This document shows, piece after piece, positions 24,730-33,828 of a stretch of 64,000 nucleotides of DNA; the stretch's first letter is position 1, and the number at the start of each line of letters is the position of its first letter. Origin of the DNA: Oscillospiraceae bacterium Marseille-Q3528. GTDB lineage: Bacteria; Bacillota; Clostridia; Lachnospirales; Lachnospiraceae. The translations under genes and the position numbers were made by a program. The stretch lies in NCBI GenBank assembly GCA_018223385.1, contig JAGTTR010000007.1, positions 62,001-126,000 on the forward strand, written 5' to 3'. The notes beneath the pieces were generated by a model. That model had not been told where the DNA came from. It made no database searches and worked only from the letters and a program-made list of their open reading frames with translations.

Positions 24730-25278
24730 ATGGCATTTTACTGGTATCAAAGCGACCCTCAGTTATATCAGGCAGAAGTAGCTGCCATGCAGAAATTTTT
24801 CCCGTCTTTCAGGATCAACCAGCTTCAGGATGGCTCCGGCAGATTATACTGGCGTGGCAAAGTGCAGCCGATGGGGGAAGGTGGAATGGTCTGGGATTTA
24901 ATGCTGATCTATAAAAACGATCATCCGCACGCATCTGAAGGAGAATATGGTGGTTCTATTCAGATCCTGCCTGTTCAACCGAGACTGAAAGACATTGCAC
25001 AGAAGATGATGCCTCTTCTTGAGCAAACCTATGGTTCTTATGAAAACTGTGTAAAGCGAGGATTCGGATTAGGTCTGCCACATATTTACCGAAATAATTT
25101 CGGCAGGAATGAAGAATATTTTATTTGTACGGCTGATCCTAAATATTTTAAAGCAGGACAATCTCGTTCTACCTCCGCAGCATCTGCACTCAGCTGGGCC
25201 TGCAAATGGATTATGCTCTGTGAAATGTGGCTGAACGGCGAAATTAGTGATGATGTCGCATTAGAAGGAAATTACTAG
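24730..25278 (+). CDS. Putative E2-like (UBC-fold) protein
   Basis: 182 residues. A beta-rich N-terminal half (RLYWRGKVQP, then MVWDLMLIYKNDHPH) is followed by ILPVQPRL, a conserved-looking EEYFICTADP with candidate catalytic C133, and two helices (SAASALSWACKWIMLCEMW, then LNGEI). The layout strands, HPH turn, Cys, then W-rich helices resembles prokaryotic E2 families described next to E1 and JAB genes. Sequence identity to textbook E2s is too low to be sure by eye; the neighbours (E1-like and JAMM) carry much of the argument. Confidence 0.5.
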   Translation: MAFYWYQSDPQLYQAEVAAMQKFFPSFRINQLQDGSGRLYWRGKVQPMGEGGMVWDLMLIYKNDHPHASEGEYGGSIQILPVQPRLKDIAQKMMPLLEQTYGSYENCVKRGFGLGLPHIYRNNFGRNEEYFICTADPKYFKAGQSRSTSAASALSWACKWIMLCEMWLNGEISDDVALEGNY

Positions 25279-25286
25279 TTATTTCA

Positions 25287-25326
25287 AGAGCGTCTAGCTT
25301 CGTGATTTGAAGTTGGGCGTTTTTGT
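25287..25326 (+). other. Terminator-like hairpin inside the operon
   Basis: GCGTC...CTTC (25289-25303) can pair imperfectly with GAAG...GGGCGT (25310-25322), and TTTTTG follows. It may reduce read-through from the E2-like gene into the JAMM-ThiF-FtsK part of the operon. Confidence 0.45.
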
Positions 25327-25348
25327 ATTTTAAATTGGAGGGATGTCC

Positions 25349-26239
25349 ATGAAAGTAGTATTTTCAGACAGAGCTTTTGCAGCAATAATGGCTGAAACCA
25401 CAGAAAAAATAAAGACAGAAACGGGCGGATTGTTTCTTGGCTCTTTGAAAGACGGAATATGGTATGTGATTGAAGCGATTGATCCGGGACCGAAATCTGT
25501 TTTTGAAGTTGCATATTTTGAATATGACCAACAGTATACGCAGCATTTAATCAATAAAATTGCAAATCTATATGATAAAAAACTGGAACTGATAGGATTA
25601 TGGCATCGACATCCGGGTTCCTTTGATCGGTTTTCTGCAACGGATGATGGCACGAATTCTAAATATGCGCGGATGCGCAGGGAAGGGGCAATATCTGCGC
25701 TTGTAAATATTGACCCGAAATTCAGATTGACGATGTACCATGTAGACCAGCCTTGCAGATACTCGGTGGTGGCATATGCTGTTGGTGATCATTTGATTCC
25801 AGATGAAATGCTGCAATATAAATCCCCTGAAAAATTCAAAAGTCTTATGGCAGGAATAATCAGTGATAAATACAAAGACTTTCATCCATCGGTCAGCCTT
25901 CATGGATTTTTGAAAAGTGTTTTACCTTACATGAAACGTATAAAGATAAATGAGCCTTTCGCAGAAATGAAAAACAGTGAGATTGCAATCGAACGCATTC
26001 TCGATGCGCTTGTTGAAGATTCTGCATTTTTAGCTGACGAACAGGGGATTGCATATGCTATCTCCCGAGCAGAGCAGTTCATTTGTTTATCACAGGATGC
26101 CATTGATGTACCCGTAAAGCTTTATTTCCGTTATATAGCAGAAAAAGACATCGTTGTTTTTTCTTATAAAAATAATTGCTATTTATACGAGAGTAACGCA
26201 TTTAGGCGAGCTTTTGAGCAAGCAAAACGAGGACGGTGA
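25349..26239 (+). CDS. JAMM/MPN (JAB) family metalloprotease, deubiquitinase-like
   Basis: 296 residues from the ATG at 25349 (GGAGGG six bases upstream; the ATG at 25343 abuts it). The complete JAMM zinc motif is present: E24, then H86-x-H88-x7-S96-x2-D99 in LWHRHPGSFDRFSATDD. These residues bind Zn and activate water for isopeptide or C-terminal peptide cleavage. About 140 further residues form an alpha/beta C-terminal domain unlike the minimal JAB. It ends 3 bp before the E1-like gene. Likely roles are maturing a modifier or removing it from targets. Confidence 0.85.
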   Translation: MKVVFSDRAFAAIMAETTEKIKTETGGLFLGSLKDGIWYVIEAIDPGPKSVFEVAYFEYDQQYTQHLINKIANLYDKKLELIGLWHRHPGSFDRFSATDDGTNSKYARMRREGAISALVNIDPKFRLTMYHVDQPCRYSVVAYAVGDHLIPDEMLQYKSPEKFKSLMAGIISDKYKDFHPSVSLHGFLKSVLPYMKRIKINEPFAEMKNSEIAIERILDALVEDSAFLADEQGIAYAISRAEQFICLSQDAIDVPVKLYFRYIAEKDIVVFSYKNNCYLYESNAFRRAFEQAKRGR

Positions 26240-26242
26240 ATC

Positions 26243-27382
26243 ATGGATAATTTTTTTAACGATGAAATTGAAAGAACCGTATTTATCTCAGACGAGCAGA
26301 TGAAAAATGCTGTGCCTGGGAAATTGTATGGCAAATATTATGAAGATACAAGAATCTACAATGTTTTTCCACAGGAGTTGTCTGACAGAGGTGATTATTT
26401 AGGAAAATTATTGCAACCCGGAAGCATTCCCAGTAATGGATTCTGTGGAGTTATCAGTGATAATAAAATTACCTTTTATTATGACGGCGAGGTAATTCAG
26501 GTTGAATCTTATGGCCTTTATCAAAGTATATTCTCCCGCAATAAGGGGATTTTGGAAACATCTGTGATGAACACCAAACGTGTCGTTATTTTAGGATGTG
26601 GTTCTGTTGGCAGCCTGGTTGCGATGGAGCTCGCCCGTGCCGGTGTTGGACATTTCCTTCTCACCGACCCTGATATCATGGAGTACCACAATATCTGCCG
26701 CCATCAATGTGGTATTGAAGATGTCGGTGATTTGAAAATCAACGCGCTTTCCCGCAGATTGAAAAATATCAACCCCAAGGTTCATATTGAAAAATTTGAA
26801 GGCATTGTGCAGAACTTACCGAAAATGATGCTCGATGCGTTTTGTGTCGCCAATGAAACCATATTCGTGGGATGTGCAGACAACAGAGCTGCAGATGTTT
26901 ATGCCAATCGGATCAGCATTTACTATACTGCTTCTTTCATTTCCATTGGTTTCTGGGAAAGAGCGTATGCAGGAGAAATTTTCTACCATATTCCAGGAAG
27001 AAATATGCCCTGCTACGAGTGTGCGCTTGGAGATGGTGGAAATATTTCCGCACGGGCTCAGGCAAATCACCACATTTATTCCAATCAGGAAAATACAGAA
27101 GGATTAAAGTTTGAGCCGGGAATTTCGGTTGATATTAATTTTATTACAAGCATCGGAATTAAATTGATACTTGATATTTTGAACGTAGCTAATCTCGGAT
27201 ATATTCCTCGCTTGTTGGACGATTTAAAGCAATACACGTTGGTATGTAACACAAGTAACCCTGAAATTGGTGGAGAAATGGTTGAAATCTTCAGTTATCC
27301 ACTTCAGGTAACAACATCTCTCGTTGTCGGCTTTGGAAGTAAGTGTTCTGATCAGTGTAAATACGAGTTAGAAGATAAATAA
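26243..27382 (+). CDS. ThiF/E1-like ubiquitin-activating superfamily protein
   Basis: 379 residues. An extra N-terminal domain (about 1-105) precedes the E1 adenylation fold: RVVILGCGSVGSLVAMELA (G-x-G-x-x-G at 118-123), D142 in LLTDPDI, the NICRHQ motif (N150, R153), and GCADNRAAD with D213. A zinc-type Cys pair CYEC (257-260) can be matched with C368/C372 near the C-terminus. E1 family members adenylate the C-terminus of a ubiquitin-like protein and often transfer it to an E2 Cys. Next to JAMM and E2-like genes this is most likely the activating enzyme. Confidence 0.85.
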   Translation: MDNFFNDEIERTVFISDEQMKNAVPGKLYGKYYEDTRIYNVFPQELSDRGDYLGKLLQPGSIPSNGFCGVISDNKITFYYDGEVIQVESYGLYQSIFSRNKGILETSVMNTKRVVILGCGSVGSLVAMELARAGVGHFLLTDPDIMEYHNICRHQCGIEDVGDLKINALSRRLKNINPKVHIEKFEGIVQNLPKMMLDAFCVANETIFVGCADNRAADVYANRISIYYTASFISIGFWERAYAGEIFYHIPGRNMPCYECALGDGGNISARAQANHHIYSNQENTEGLKFEPGISVDINFITSIGIKLILDILNVANLGYIPRLLDDLKQYTLVCNTSNPEIGGEMVEIFSYPLQVTTSLVVGFGSKCSDQCKYELEDK

Positions 27383-27415
27383 AAAGAAGCCTGTTTAGAA
27401 GAAAGGATGGAAACT

Positions 27416-30400
27416 ATGAACGCTGTTACCCAATCGGAGATATTTGCCCTGATTTCGGAAATAAACACTTTTGCAGATAATGCGGAGATGCTTATCAATC
27501 ATAGCCGCTCGGCTTATGAACAAAACAAACAAGCTATCTTAAGCAGGCATAATTCTTCTCTTACACAATTAGAAAAAGACTATAAGAGCAATTGTGATGC
27601 TATTTCCAGAAAATCTGAAAGAACCATTCAGGAAGCGCAGCAGATGCTGCATGATATTGACGCTCTTGATGCACGGCTTTCACAGGTGGATAAGTACTAC
27701 CGCAAAACAAAGGAGAAAAAAGAAGCTGAGTTATCGGGTAAAACCAGTGACCGGTATCAGGATGTAAACGATTATTTTACAATTTTAGAGAAAATCAGAG
27801 AAGATTATGCAGCCATATCTAAAAAGTATTCAGAAGATATTCTGCCGGCTTTGATTAATGGGCTTAACTACTTTTTTTCCGGCAAGAGAAAGAAAGACTA
27901 TGAGGAGTTAATCATTCTCCGTAATACCTTGAGATCGTTTGAACAGGAAATAGAAGACGTTCTTCCTGCGCTCACCACAGAGGAGCTGGATCGACAAAAA
28001 GAGGGATATTTTGCAAATAGAGCAGCACTTTTGGATAGTAACAACAGAGAATCAGCTGATTTAGAAGAAAACTATCGAACCTGTCTGGATAATATTGCCG
28101 ATAAGCTTTGTGCATCTCTTGACGAAATATTGCCGGATGTTCTGGTTGATTTTCTCCATTTCCAGATGACAGAACATTCTAAGTTAAGAGATAAAGTCAA
28201 CACAAATCATCAAATCGAAGATGGCATTCTTTATATGTGCTATGTAGATTATCCTGTGGATTTTTTTGTACAATCTTCGATTGTTTCATCTTTCATCAAA
28301 GAAAAATGTGTGCCGCTTTTAGTTGAAGGCAATATCCGCATGCCGATTACACTTACGATTCAAAATGCGCCGTCATGGTTTGTTGTTTCTGATAACAGCA
28401 ACAATACTGCATTACAGGCGTTTTCGCACGCTGTTATGTTTAGTTTCTTGTCTGCCTGCCCTGTGGCAAAGCTTGCATTTTCCATAGTAGATCCTGAAAA
28501 TCGTGGAAATAGCGTAGCGCCTTATTTTGATGCGAAGAAAAAGCTTCCAGAACTATTTGGGGAACAGATGATTATCGAACGAGAGCATATCTTAGAGAAA
28601 ATCAATTTATTGAATACGAAAATTGAAGATATTCTCCAGGATAAACTGGGAACTCGCTTCGATACTATTTATGACTACGCAAAAGAGAATCCATCTTACG
28701 ATATGAACTTGGAATTGTTCGTATTGTATGATTTCCCTAAGGGGATTGACGAGCAGGGACTAGCTGGATTACGTAATATACTGAGAAACGGAAGTAAGTG
28801 CGGAATTTACACACTTATTCTTTACACACCAACGGCAGTTAATGGGCGTGATGAATTTGTCCAAAATCTTAAGACAATAGAATCTCTCTCTGTCGTAATA
28901 AAGCAGCAGGGTGAGAATTTTATCATGAGAGGTATGCCTCTTCTCTATTCACCTATGCCCGACAAAGTCAATTTTGCAAAATTCTTTAGCAAATATATGC
29001 TTATTTTTGAAGGAATAAAAAATAGAGGGATTGCATTCTCTCCCCTTGTCAAAAAACTTGTCGATGCTGAAACTATGGATGAATTGGAGCAGCATATGAA
29101 GTTCATCGGACAAATGATAGATGACTATCAGAAGGAATATGCACATGTTCCTGAAATTGACAGAAAATTCCCTCAGAATGTAACATTTGGAGAAGTATCT
29201 TATCCTTCGGATATTTTTTCTGATAGTATCGGTTACAACCGAATCTGCAAAGCTTTCGGTGAAAAAAACGGGGACAATGTTATTTCTTTGGACCACATCG
29301 AATTACCGTTGTCTTTTGACCTGCGCAATTCTTTTAATGTATTGCTAAATGTATCTGAAACAAATAGCTCTGCAATAAGAACTTTTACGCATCATGTAAT
29401 GTGGACTATGCTGTCGAGCGTCCCTGTAACGAAGGTCAATTTTTGCATCATAGATAGTGAACAACGAGGAAATAGTATTCTTCCCTTTTTGGATTTCATA
29501 AAACGACTTCCTGAAATTTTTGGTAAAAAAATATATACCAGCCAGGACATGATCTATGAAAAGCTGCAGGCGATGAACGACCAGATAGATGACTTTATCT
29601 TAAATAAACTTGGAACGAAATATAGAAACCTTTTGGAATACAATTTGAATACGCCAAACCGAGCGGAACCGATTACTTTGCTTGTTGTTTATGATTTCCC
29701 TGGTGGAATGGATGGCAGATGTATTGATATCCTCATCAATATTTTACGAAATGGCGGTAAATGTGGCATTTATACTTTGATCTGTTACAATCCCGGTGTC
29801 ACTTTTTCCAGATATGAGAGCATGGAAGATCGTATGGAGCAAATTCCCAAATACTGTGTGTCCATAGACTATAAAGACAATCAGTATGTTCTTCTTCCAT
29901 ATAATCTTCCAATGAAACTGCCTCAGATGATGGATGCTAAGGCTGCTGACATCTTTACAGAGACATACTTCAAATCTGCGGAGGTAATCAAAAACAAAGG
30001 GTTGTCCTTTGCTGACATTCTGGATACGAAATTGTTTTCTCGTGACTCTGCCCATGTACTTGACATTCCGATAGGGCTTGGAGATGAAGATGCGGTTATT
30101 AGTCTGAGACTGGGTGAGGGAACTTCTCACCACGGATTAATTGGTGGTGGTACAGGAGGTGGTAAATCAACATTACTTCATACGATCATCATGAGCAGTA
30201 TGCTCCATTATAGCCCTGACCAGCTTCATCTCTATATGATGGACTTTAAAGGCGGCACTGAATTTAAAATCTATGAATCGGAGCGATTGCCGCATATTCA
30301 GTTATTGGCATTGGATGCTATGCAGGAGTTTGGCGAAAGTATTCTCCAAAATCTGATTGAGGAGATGGAAAGACGCTCCAATGCATTCAAAAACGCTGGC

Positions 30401-31819
30401 GGATATACGAAAATTGAGGATTATGTCAGGGGAACAGGCAAGCCTATGCCTCGTATTTTGGTAATCATGGATGAGTTTCAAATTTTGTTCGATGATTCCA
30501 CCAATAGAAAGGTTGCCATGAGAAGTGCCAATCATGCCAAACGGATCGTGACGGAAGGCCGCGCGTATGGTGTGCATTTGTTAATGGCTACACAGTCCAC
30601 CAATATCATCAGCACGCTCACCCTGGACAGAGGAACGATCGAACAAATGCGTGTGCGTATCGGTTTAAAATGCGGTGAAGATGATGCCCGATACTTATTC
30701 TCTGACCGTTATGAAAGAGATGCCTTAGATAAAATGGTTGGGCCGAAAGGTACTGCGGTAATGAATCCCGACTATACTGAGCAGTATGGCAATACCGGCC
30801 TGCGTGTGGCCTTTTGCGATAATGAAAGTAAAGCAAAATATCTCAAGCGAATCAGTGAAACTTTTGCCAATGCTCCCTGTACAACACAGATATTTGAGGG
30901 AAGCCGTACGGAACGGCTGTTGGACTACTTTTCAAGTCATAGCATTGGGCAGACAAGCGATCTGCCTGTGCGTATTCATATGGGCAACACCATTAAAGTC
31001 GCTGATCCGTTTGAAATTGTAGTTGACAGAAAACGCAAACATAATCTTCTGGTCTGCGGTTCAGATGAGCGGATGGCAAATAACATTGTCAATGAATATA
31101 TAGTATCTGCTGCAATTAATACAGGCACATCTATTTATTGTATGGATGGAGATTCCCTTGTCGGTGATGACGTGTCTGGAGATTTTTACAGTGTGCTGCA
31201 ATCGCATTGTCCTAATTTTCATCTCGCTGTTTCCTGTACAGATATTGTGCAGTTTATTCATGATATATATGAAATTTACAGTGCCAGAAAGAAAAATAAC
31301 GAAAGTGGAATGCTCTTTATAATGATCAAGAATCTTCAGTTCCTGGACATTATCAAGTCGATGTTGAAAGGCGAGACAGTCGAGGAATCCGAATATATTG
31401 AGACGGAAGAGGACAGTGCTCCGGCGGTAGATAACAGCGATCCATTTGCCTCGCTCAATAACTTTCTATCAAGCCGCAGCAGCAGTTCAGGTAACTTGAG
31501 CAATTCTAATGAAAAGTTACTTAAATTAATTGAGGATGGCTCTGGATTTGGCATCCACTTTGTTATCAGTTCGCTTGAATACCAGACGGTAAAGGATTGT
31601 ATGCATTACGGAGAAAATTCGCTGGCGAAATTCCCGGAAAGAATCATTTTCTCATTAAACGACAACGATGCTGATAATCTGGTAGAAAATGTTTCTGTGA
31701 CTGGGCTGCGAGACAACACCGTGTATTTCACAGATGGCGTGAAAGATACCTATCAGATGAAACCATACATCGCTCCAACTGCAATAGAATTGGAACATTT
31801 CCTTTCTTCTCTTAACTGA
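27416..31819 (+). CDS. FtsK/SpoIIIE (EssC/EccC-like) ATPase with four tandem modules
   Basis: 1467 residues; the ATG at 27416 is preferred because AAAGG lies upstream of it but overlaps the ATG at 27407. An N-terminal coiled coil (about 25-235) is followed by two degenerate modules that repeat each other (about 280-540 and 600-830; compare VDPENRGNS with IDSEQRGNS, and KCGIYTLILY with KCGIYTLICY). One intact ATPase follows, with Walker A GGGTGGGKS (910-918) and Walker B LVIMDEF (D1019, E1020). A fourth degenerate module follows from about 1175. No transmembrane segment is visible, unlike EssC or EccC. It is the probable motor of the locus. Confidence 0.88.
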   Translation: MNAVTQSEIFALISEINTFADNAEMLINHSRSAYEQNKQAILSRHNSSLTQLEKDYKSNCDAISRKSERTIQEAQQMLHDIDALDARLSQVDKYYRKTKEKKEAELSGKTSDRYQDVNDYFTILEKIREDYAAISKKYSEDILPALINGLNYFFSGKRKKDYEELIILRNTLRSFEQEIEDVLPALTTEELDRQKEGYFANRAALLDSNNRESADLEENYRTCLDNIADKLCASLDEILPDVLVDFLHFQMTEHSKLRDKVNTNHQIEDGILYMCYVDYPVDFFVQSSIVSSFIKEKCVPLLVEGNIRMPITLTIQNAPSWFVVSDNSNNTALQAFSHAVMFSFLSACPVAKLAFSIVDPENRGNSVAPYFDAKKKLPELFGEQMIIEREHILEKINLLNTKIEDILQDKLGTRFDTIYDYAKENPSYDMNLELFVLYDFPKGIDEQGLAGLRNILRNGSKCGIYTLILYTPTAVNGRDEFVQNLKTIESLSVVIKQQGENFIMRGMPLLYSPMPDKVNFAKFFSKYMLIFEGIKNRGIAFSPLVKKLVDAETMDELEQHMKFIGQMIDDYQKEYAHVPEIDRKFPQNVTFGEVSYPSDIFSDSIGYNRICKAFGEKNGDNVISLDHIELPLSFDLRNSFNVLLNVSETNSSAIRTFTHHVMWTMLSSVPVTKVNFCIIDSEQRGNSILPFLDFIKRLPEIFGKKIYTSQDMIYEKLQAMNDQIDDFILNKLGTKYRNLLEYNLNTPNRAEPITLLVVYDFPGGMDGRCIDILINILRNGGKCGIYTLICYNPGVTFSRYESMEDRMEQIPKYCVSIDYKDNQYVLLPYNLPMKLPQMMDAKAADIFTETYFKSAEVIKNKGLSFADILDTKLFSRDSAHVLDIPIGLGDEDAVISLRLGEGTSHHGLIGGGTGGGKSTLLHTIIMSSMLHYSPDQLHLYMMDFKGGTEFKIYESERLPHIQLLALDAMQEFGESILQNLIEEMERRSNAFKNAGGYTKIEDYVRGTGKPMPRILVIMDEFQILFDDSTNRKVAMRSANHAKRIVTEGRAYGVHLLMATQSTNIISTLTLDRGTIEQMRVRIGLKCGEDDARYLFSDRYERDALDKMVGPKGTAVMNPDYTEQYGNTGLRVAFCDNESKAKYLKRISETFANAPCTTQIFEGSRTERLLDYFSSHSIGQTSDLPVRIHMGNTIKVADPFEIVVDRKRKHNLLVCGSDERMANNIVNEYIVSAAINTGTSIYCMDGDSLVGDDVSGDFYSVLQSHCPNFHLAVSCTDIVQFIHDIYEIYSARKKNNESGMLFIMIKNLQFLDIIKSMLKGETVEESEYIETEEDSAPAVDNSDPFASLNNFLSSRSSSSGNLSNSNEKLLKLIEDGSGFGIHFVISSLEYQTVKDCMHYGENSLAKFPERIIFSLNDNDADNLVENVSVTGLRDNTVYFTDGVKDTYQMKPYIAPTAIELEHFLSSLN

Positions 31820-31856
31820 CTTTTTTACAGAATACTACTTGAAAAGAGGTGATTGT

Positions 31857-32726
31857 TTGAAGGGGGTAAATGCTGATTCCATTCAGCTATTGGTAATTTT
31901 GAAAAACATACAGAATTCCATTTCTTCCATTGAAATCACAAAAAATTCTGTTAAATTAAAGTATCAGCAGTTGGAAAGCGAATGGAATGATAAGAAATAT
32001 CATGAGCTCGGTACTATTGTAAGAGATTGTAACAAAGCGTTAAATGATCTCTTGCAAATGATGCTCCAAACTGAAAAATACGTTGCTTCACTGATCAAAA
32101 GCCTGAGTACATATGAAAGTGTTCAACTGGGATCTGCAAATTGGGGAGGTGCGAATGCAGTTCAGACCGATAATTTTATTGTTACACCATCCAGTACAGC
32201 CTCAACCACCTTCGACTCCAGTACGTTTGGTCCTGATCTCGTATTTGCTCAAGACAATCTATCAACAGAACGATATTTTTCCCGTGGAAACCATTATGAA
32301 GAATATCTGGATTATTGGGAGAATGGGAATTATATTTTTTCTCGAAATGACAACCCAGAGCTCATTTATATTAAAGCAAGGGATATTGAGGGTGTTTATC
32401 TCAATGACAGGGAACTTGAAAACCCGGAAGGCTTTTGGACACGAAATGGGCGGGCAGGCTGGTCAAGGGAAAATATCTTAAGACGGGCTTCACATATCCA
32501 GGATGTTCGTCAGAATATTGAGTCTGGGATATCTTTAGATGAGCTTTTGCAGCATCCGGTATTAGCTGATACTATTTATAGTTATTATAATAATCCTGTT
32601 CGAGTTGCGCAAATAGGTTCCTATTATGTGTTCCAAAGTGATGGGCGCCATCGAACCCTTGCAGCGCAATCGTTGGATATATATATCCCCGTTTTAGTGA
32701 CCGGTAACTATACCCGAAATATGTAA
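31857..32726 (+). CDS. Effector-like protein: WXG-like N-terminus plus ParB/sulfiredoxin-like C-terminus
   Basis: 289 residues from the TTG at 31857, with AGAGGTGA upstream; this is the second TTG start in the operon. Residues 1-91 match the small protein at 23069 (W43 in SEWNDKKYHELG). A Ser/Thr-rich linker (about 92-130) leads to a C-terminal domain with WTRNGRAGWSRENILRRA and, near the end, FQSDGRHRTLAAQSLDIYI, which resembles the GRHR-x-x-A core of ParB/sulfiredoxin-fold domains. Polymorphic toxins of type VII systems have this plan, so I read it as a candidate toxin. No enzymatic activity is shown by the sequence. Confidence 0.65.
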   Translation: MKGVNADSIQLLVILKNIQNSISSIEITKNSVKLKYQQLESEWNDKKYHELGTIVRDCNKALNDLLQMMLQTEKYVASLIKSLSTYESVQLGSANWGGANAVQTDNFIVTPSSTASTTFDSSTFGPDLVFAQDNLSTERYFSRGNHYEEYLDYWENGNYIFSRNDNPELIYIKARDIEGVYLNDRELENPEGFWTRNGRAGWSRENILRRASHIQDVRQNIESGISLDELLQHPVLADTIYSYYNNPVRVAQIGSYYVFQSDGRHRTLAAQSLDIYIPVLVTGNYTRNM

Positions 32727-32787
32727 CAAAGATTTCTATATATTTAAACAGCAGATAACGATCATGGCACTGACAGGAGGTGACAAT

Positions 32788-33663
32788 ATGGATATGTGGC
32801 ATCGTTTAGGCAGAATCATTCGAATATCAAACTTAGGAACTGTGATATTTTTTGTTTTGAACATTCTTCTGATCATTGCTGTGTTTGGCTCGTCTGGGAA
32901 TATATTTGAGCTTATTTTGATTTATTTTATCACAGTTGCAATCAGCTTATCTCCGATAGGTGAGATGTGCCTGGCTGCTTTTGCCGGAGCAGGAAATATC
33001 AAGCGGGCAGATATAAAACTTCGGATCATTCCGCTGGTTCAGTATGTTTTAGATAAAGCAAATGAGAATACCCAATATTGTCCTGAAAGAGTGAAAGTAT
33101 TACTTGTGCATGATCCTGCTCCAAATGCATATGCTCTTGGAAAACAAACTTTGTGTATAACCGATGGATTGCTGACTCTTTCCGACGACATGATACTTGG
33201 CGTTCTTGCACATGAAATTGGGCATCTTTCATACGGACATACGGTAATTCAATTACTGATTGGCGGTGGTAATCTTTTTATCTCAGGATGTCTCCTGTTA
33301 ATCAAACTTTCCTGTTGGATTTTCTCTGCAATTATGGGGGTGTTTGCAATAGGTTCCCGGAGCGGCATCATGGGATTTATAGCCGGTTTATTTGCGGGAA
33401 TATCGACGATGCTTTCATGGTTATGGGTAAGATTTTGTATGCTTTTTCTAATGTGGTCTATGAGACAAAACGAATATCAGGCGGATGAATTTGCATACAA
33501 AATTGGGTTCGGTCTTGAATTAGCAACCGTATTAGACCAGCATCTTTCTGATGTCCCCAAAGATGGCTTTCTTAAAGCATTATACGCAACGCACCCGTGT
33601 AATGATGATAGAGTTGCTGCATTGCAAAACTTAGGTGTGCGTTATTCGCGGTATTCCTATTGA
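32788..33663 (+). CDS. M48-family membrane metalloprotease
   Basis: 291 residues from the ATG at 32788, with AGGAGGTGA upstream. Hydrophobic segments occur at about 15-35, 40-60 and 165-235. The zinc site is AHEIGHLSYGH (H142, E143, H146), with a third ligand Glu in RQNEYQADEFA. This is the HtpX/Ste24-type (M48) fold, with the active site facing the cytosol. It is the last gene of the AT-rich operon. It might process or clear exported proteins; it does not look like a toxin immunity protein. Confidence 0.88.
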   Translation: MDMWHRLGRIIRISNLGTVIFFVLNILLIIAVFGSSGNIFELILIYFITVAISLSPIGEMCLAAFAGAGNIKRADIKLRIIPLVQYVLDKANENTQYCPERVKVLLVHDPAPNAYALGKQTLCITDGLLTLSDDMILGVLAHEIGHLSYGHTVIQLLIGGGNLFISGCLLLIKLSCWIFSAIMGVFAIGSRSGIMGFIAGLFAGISTMLSWLWVRFCMLFLMWSMRQNEYQADEFAYKIGFGLELATVLDQHLSDVPKDGFLKALYATHPCNDDRVAALQNLGVRYSRYSY

Positions 33664-33828
33664 CGCTTTTTTAAATTTTCCCCTTTTCAAACGTCTGTGT
33701 TTATGTTAGTATTACATAGTATTAAAAACTACATCATAAAGTATTTTTGCAAAGATCAGTGCTTTGCGGAAATGACAGATATAGAGGAATAACCGGCACA
33801 GGGAGTCGGTACAAAGGGGATAGAAAAG

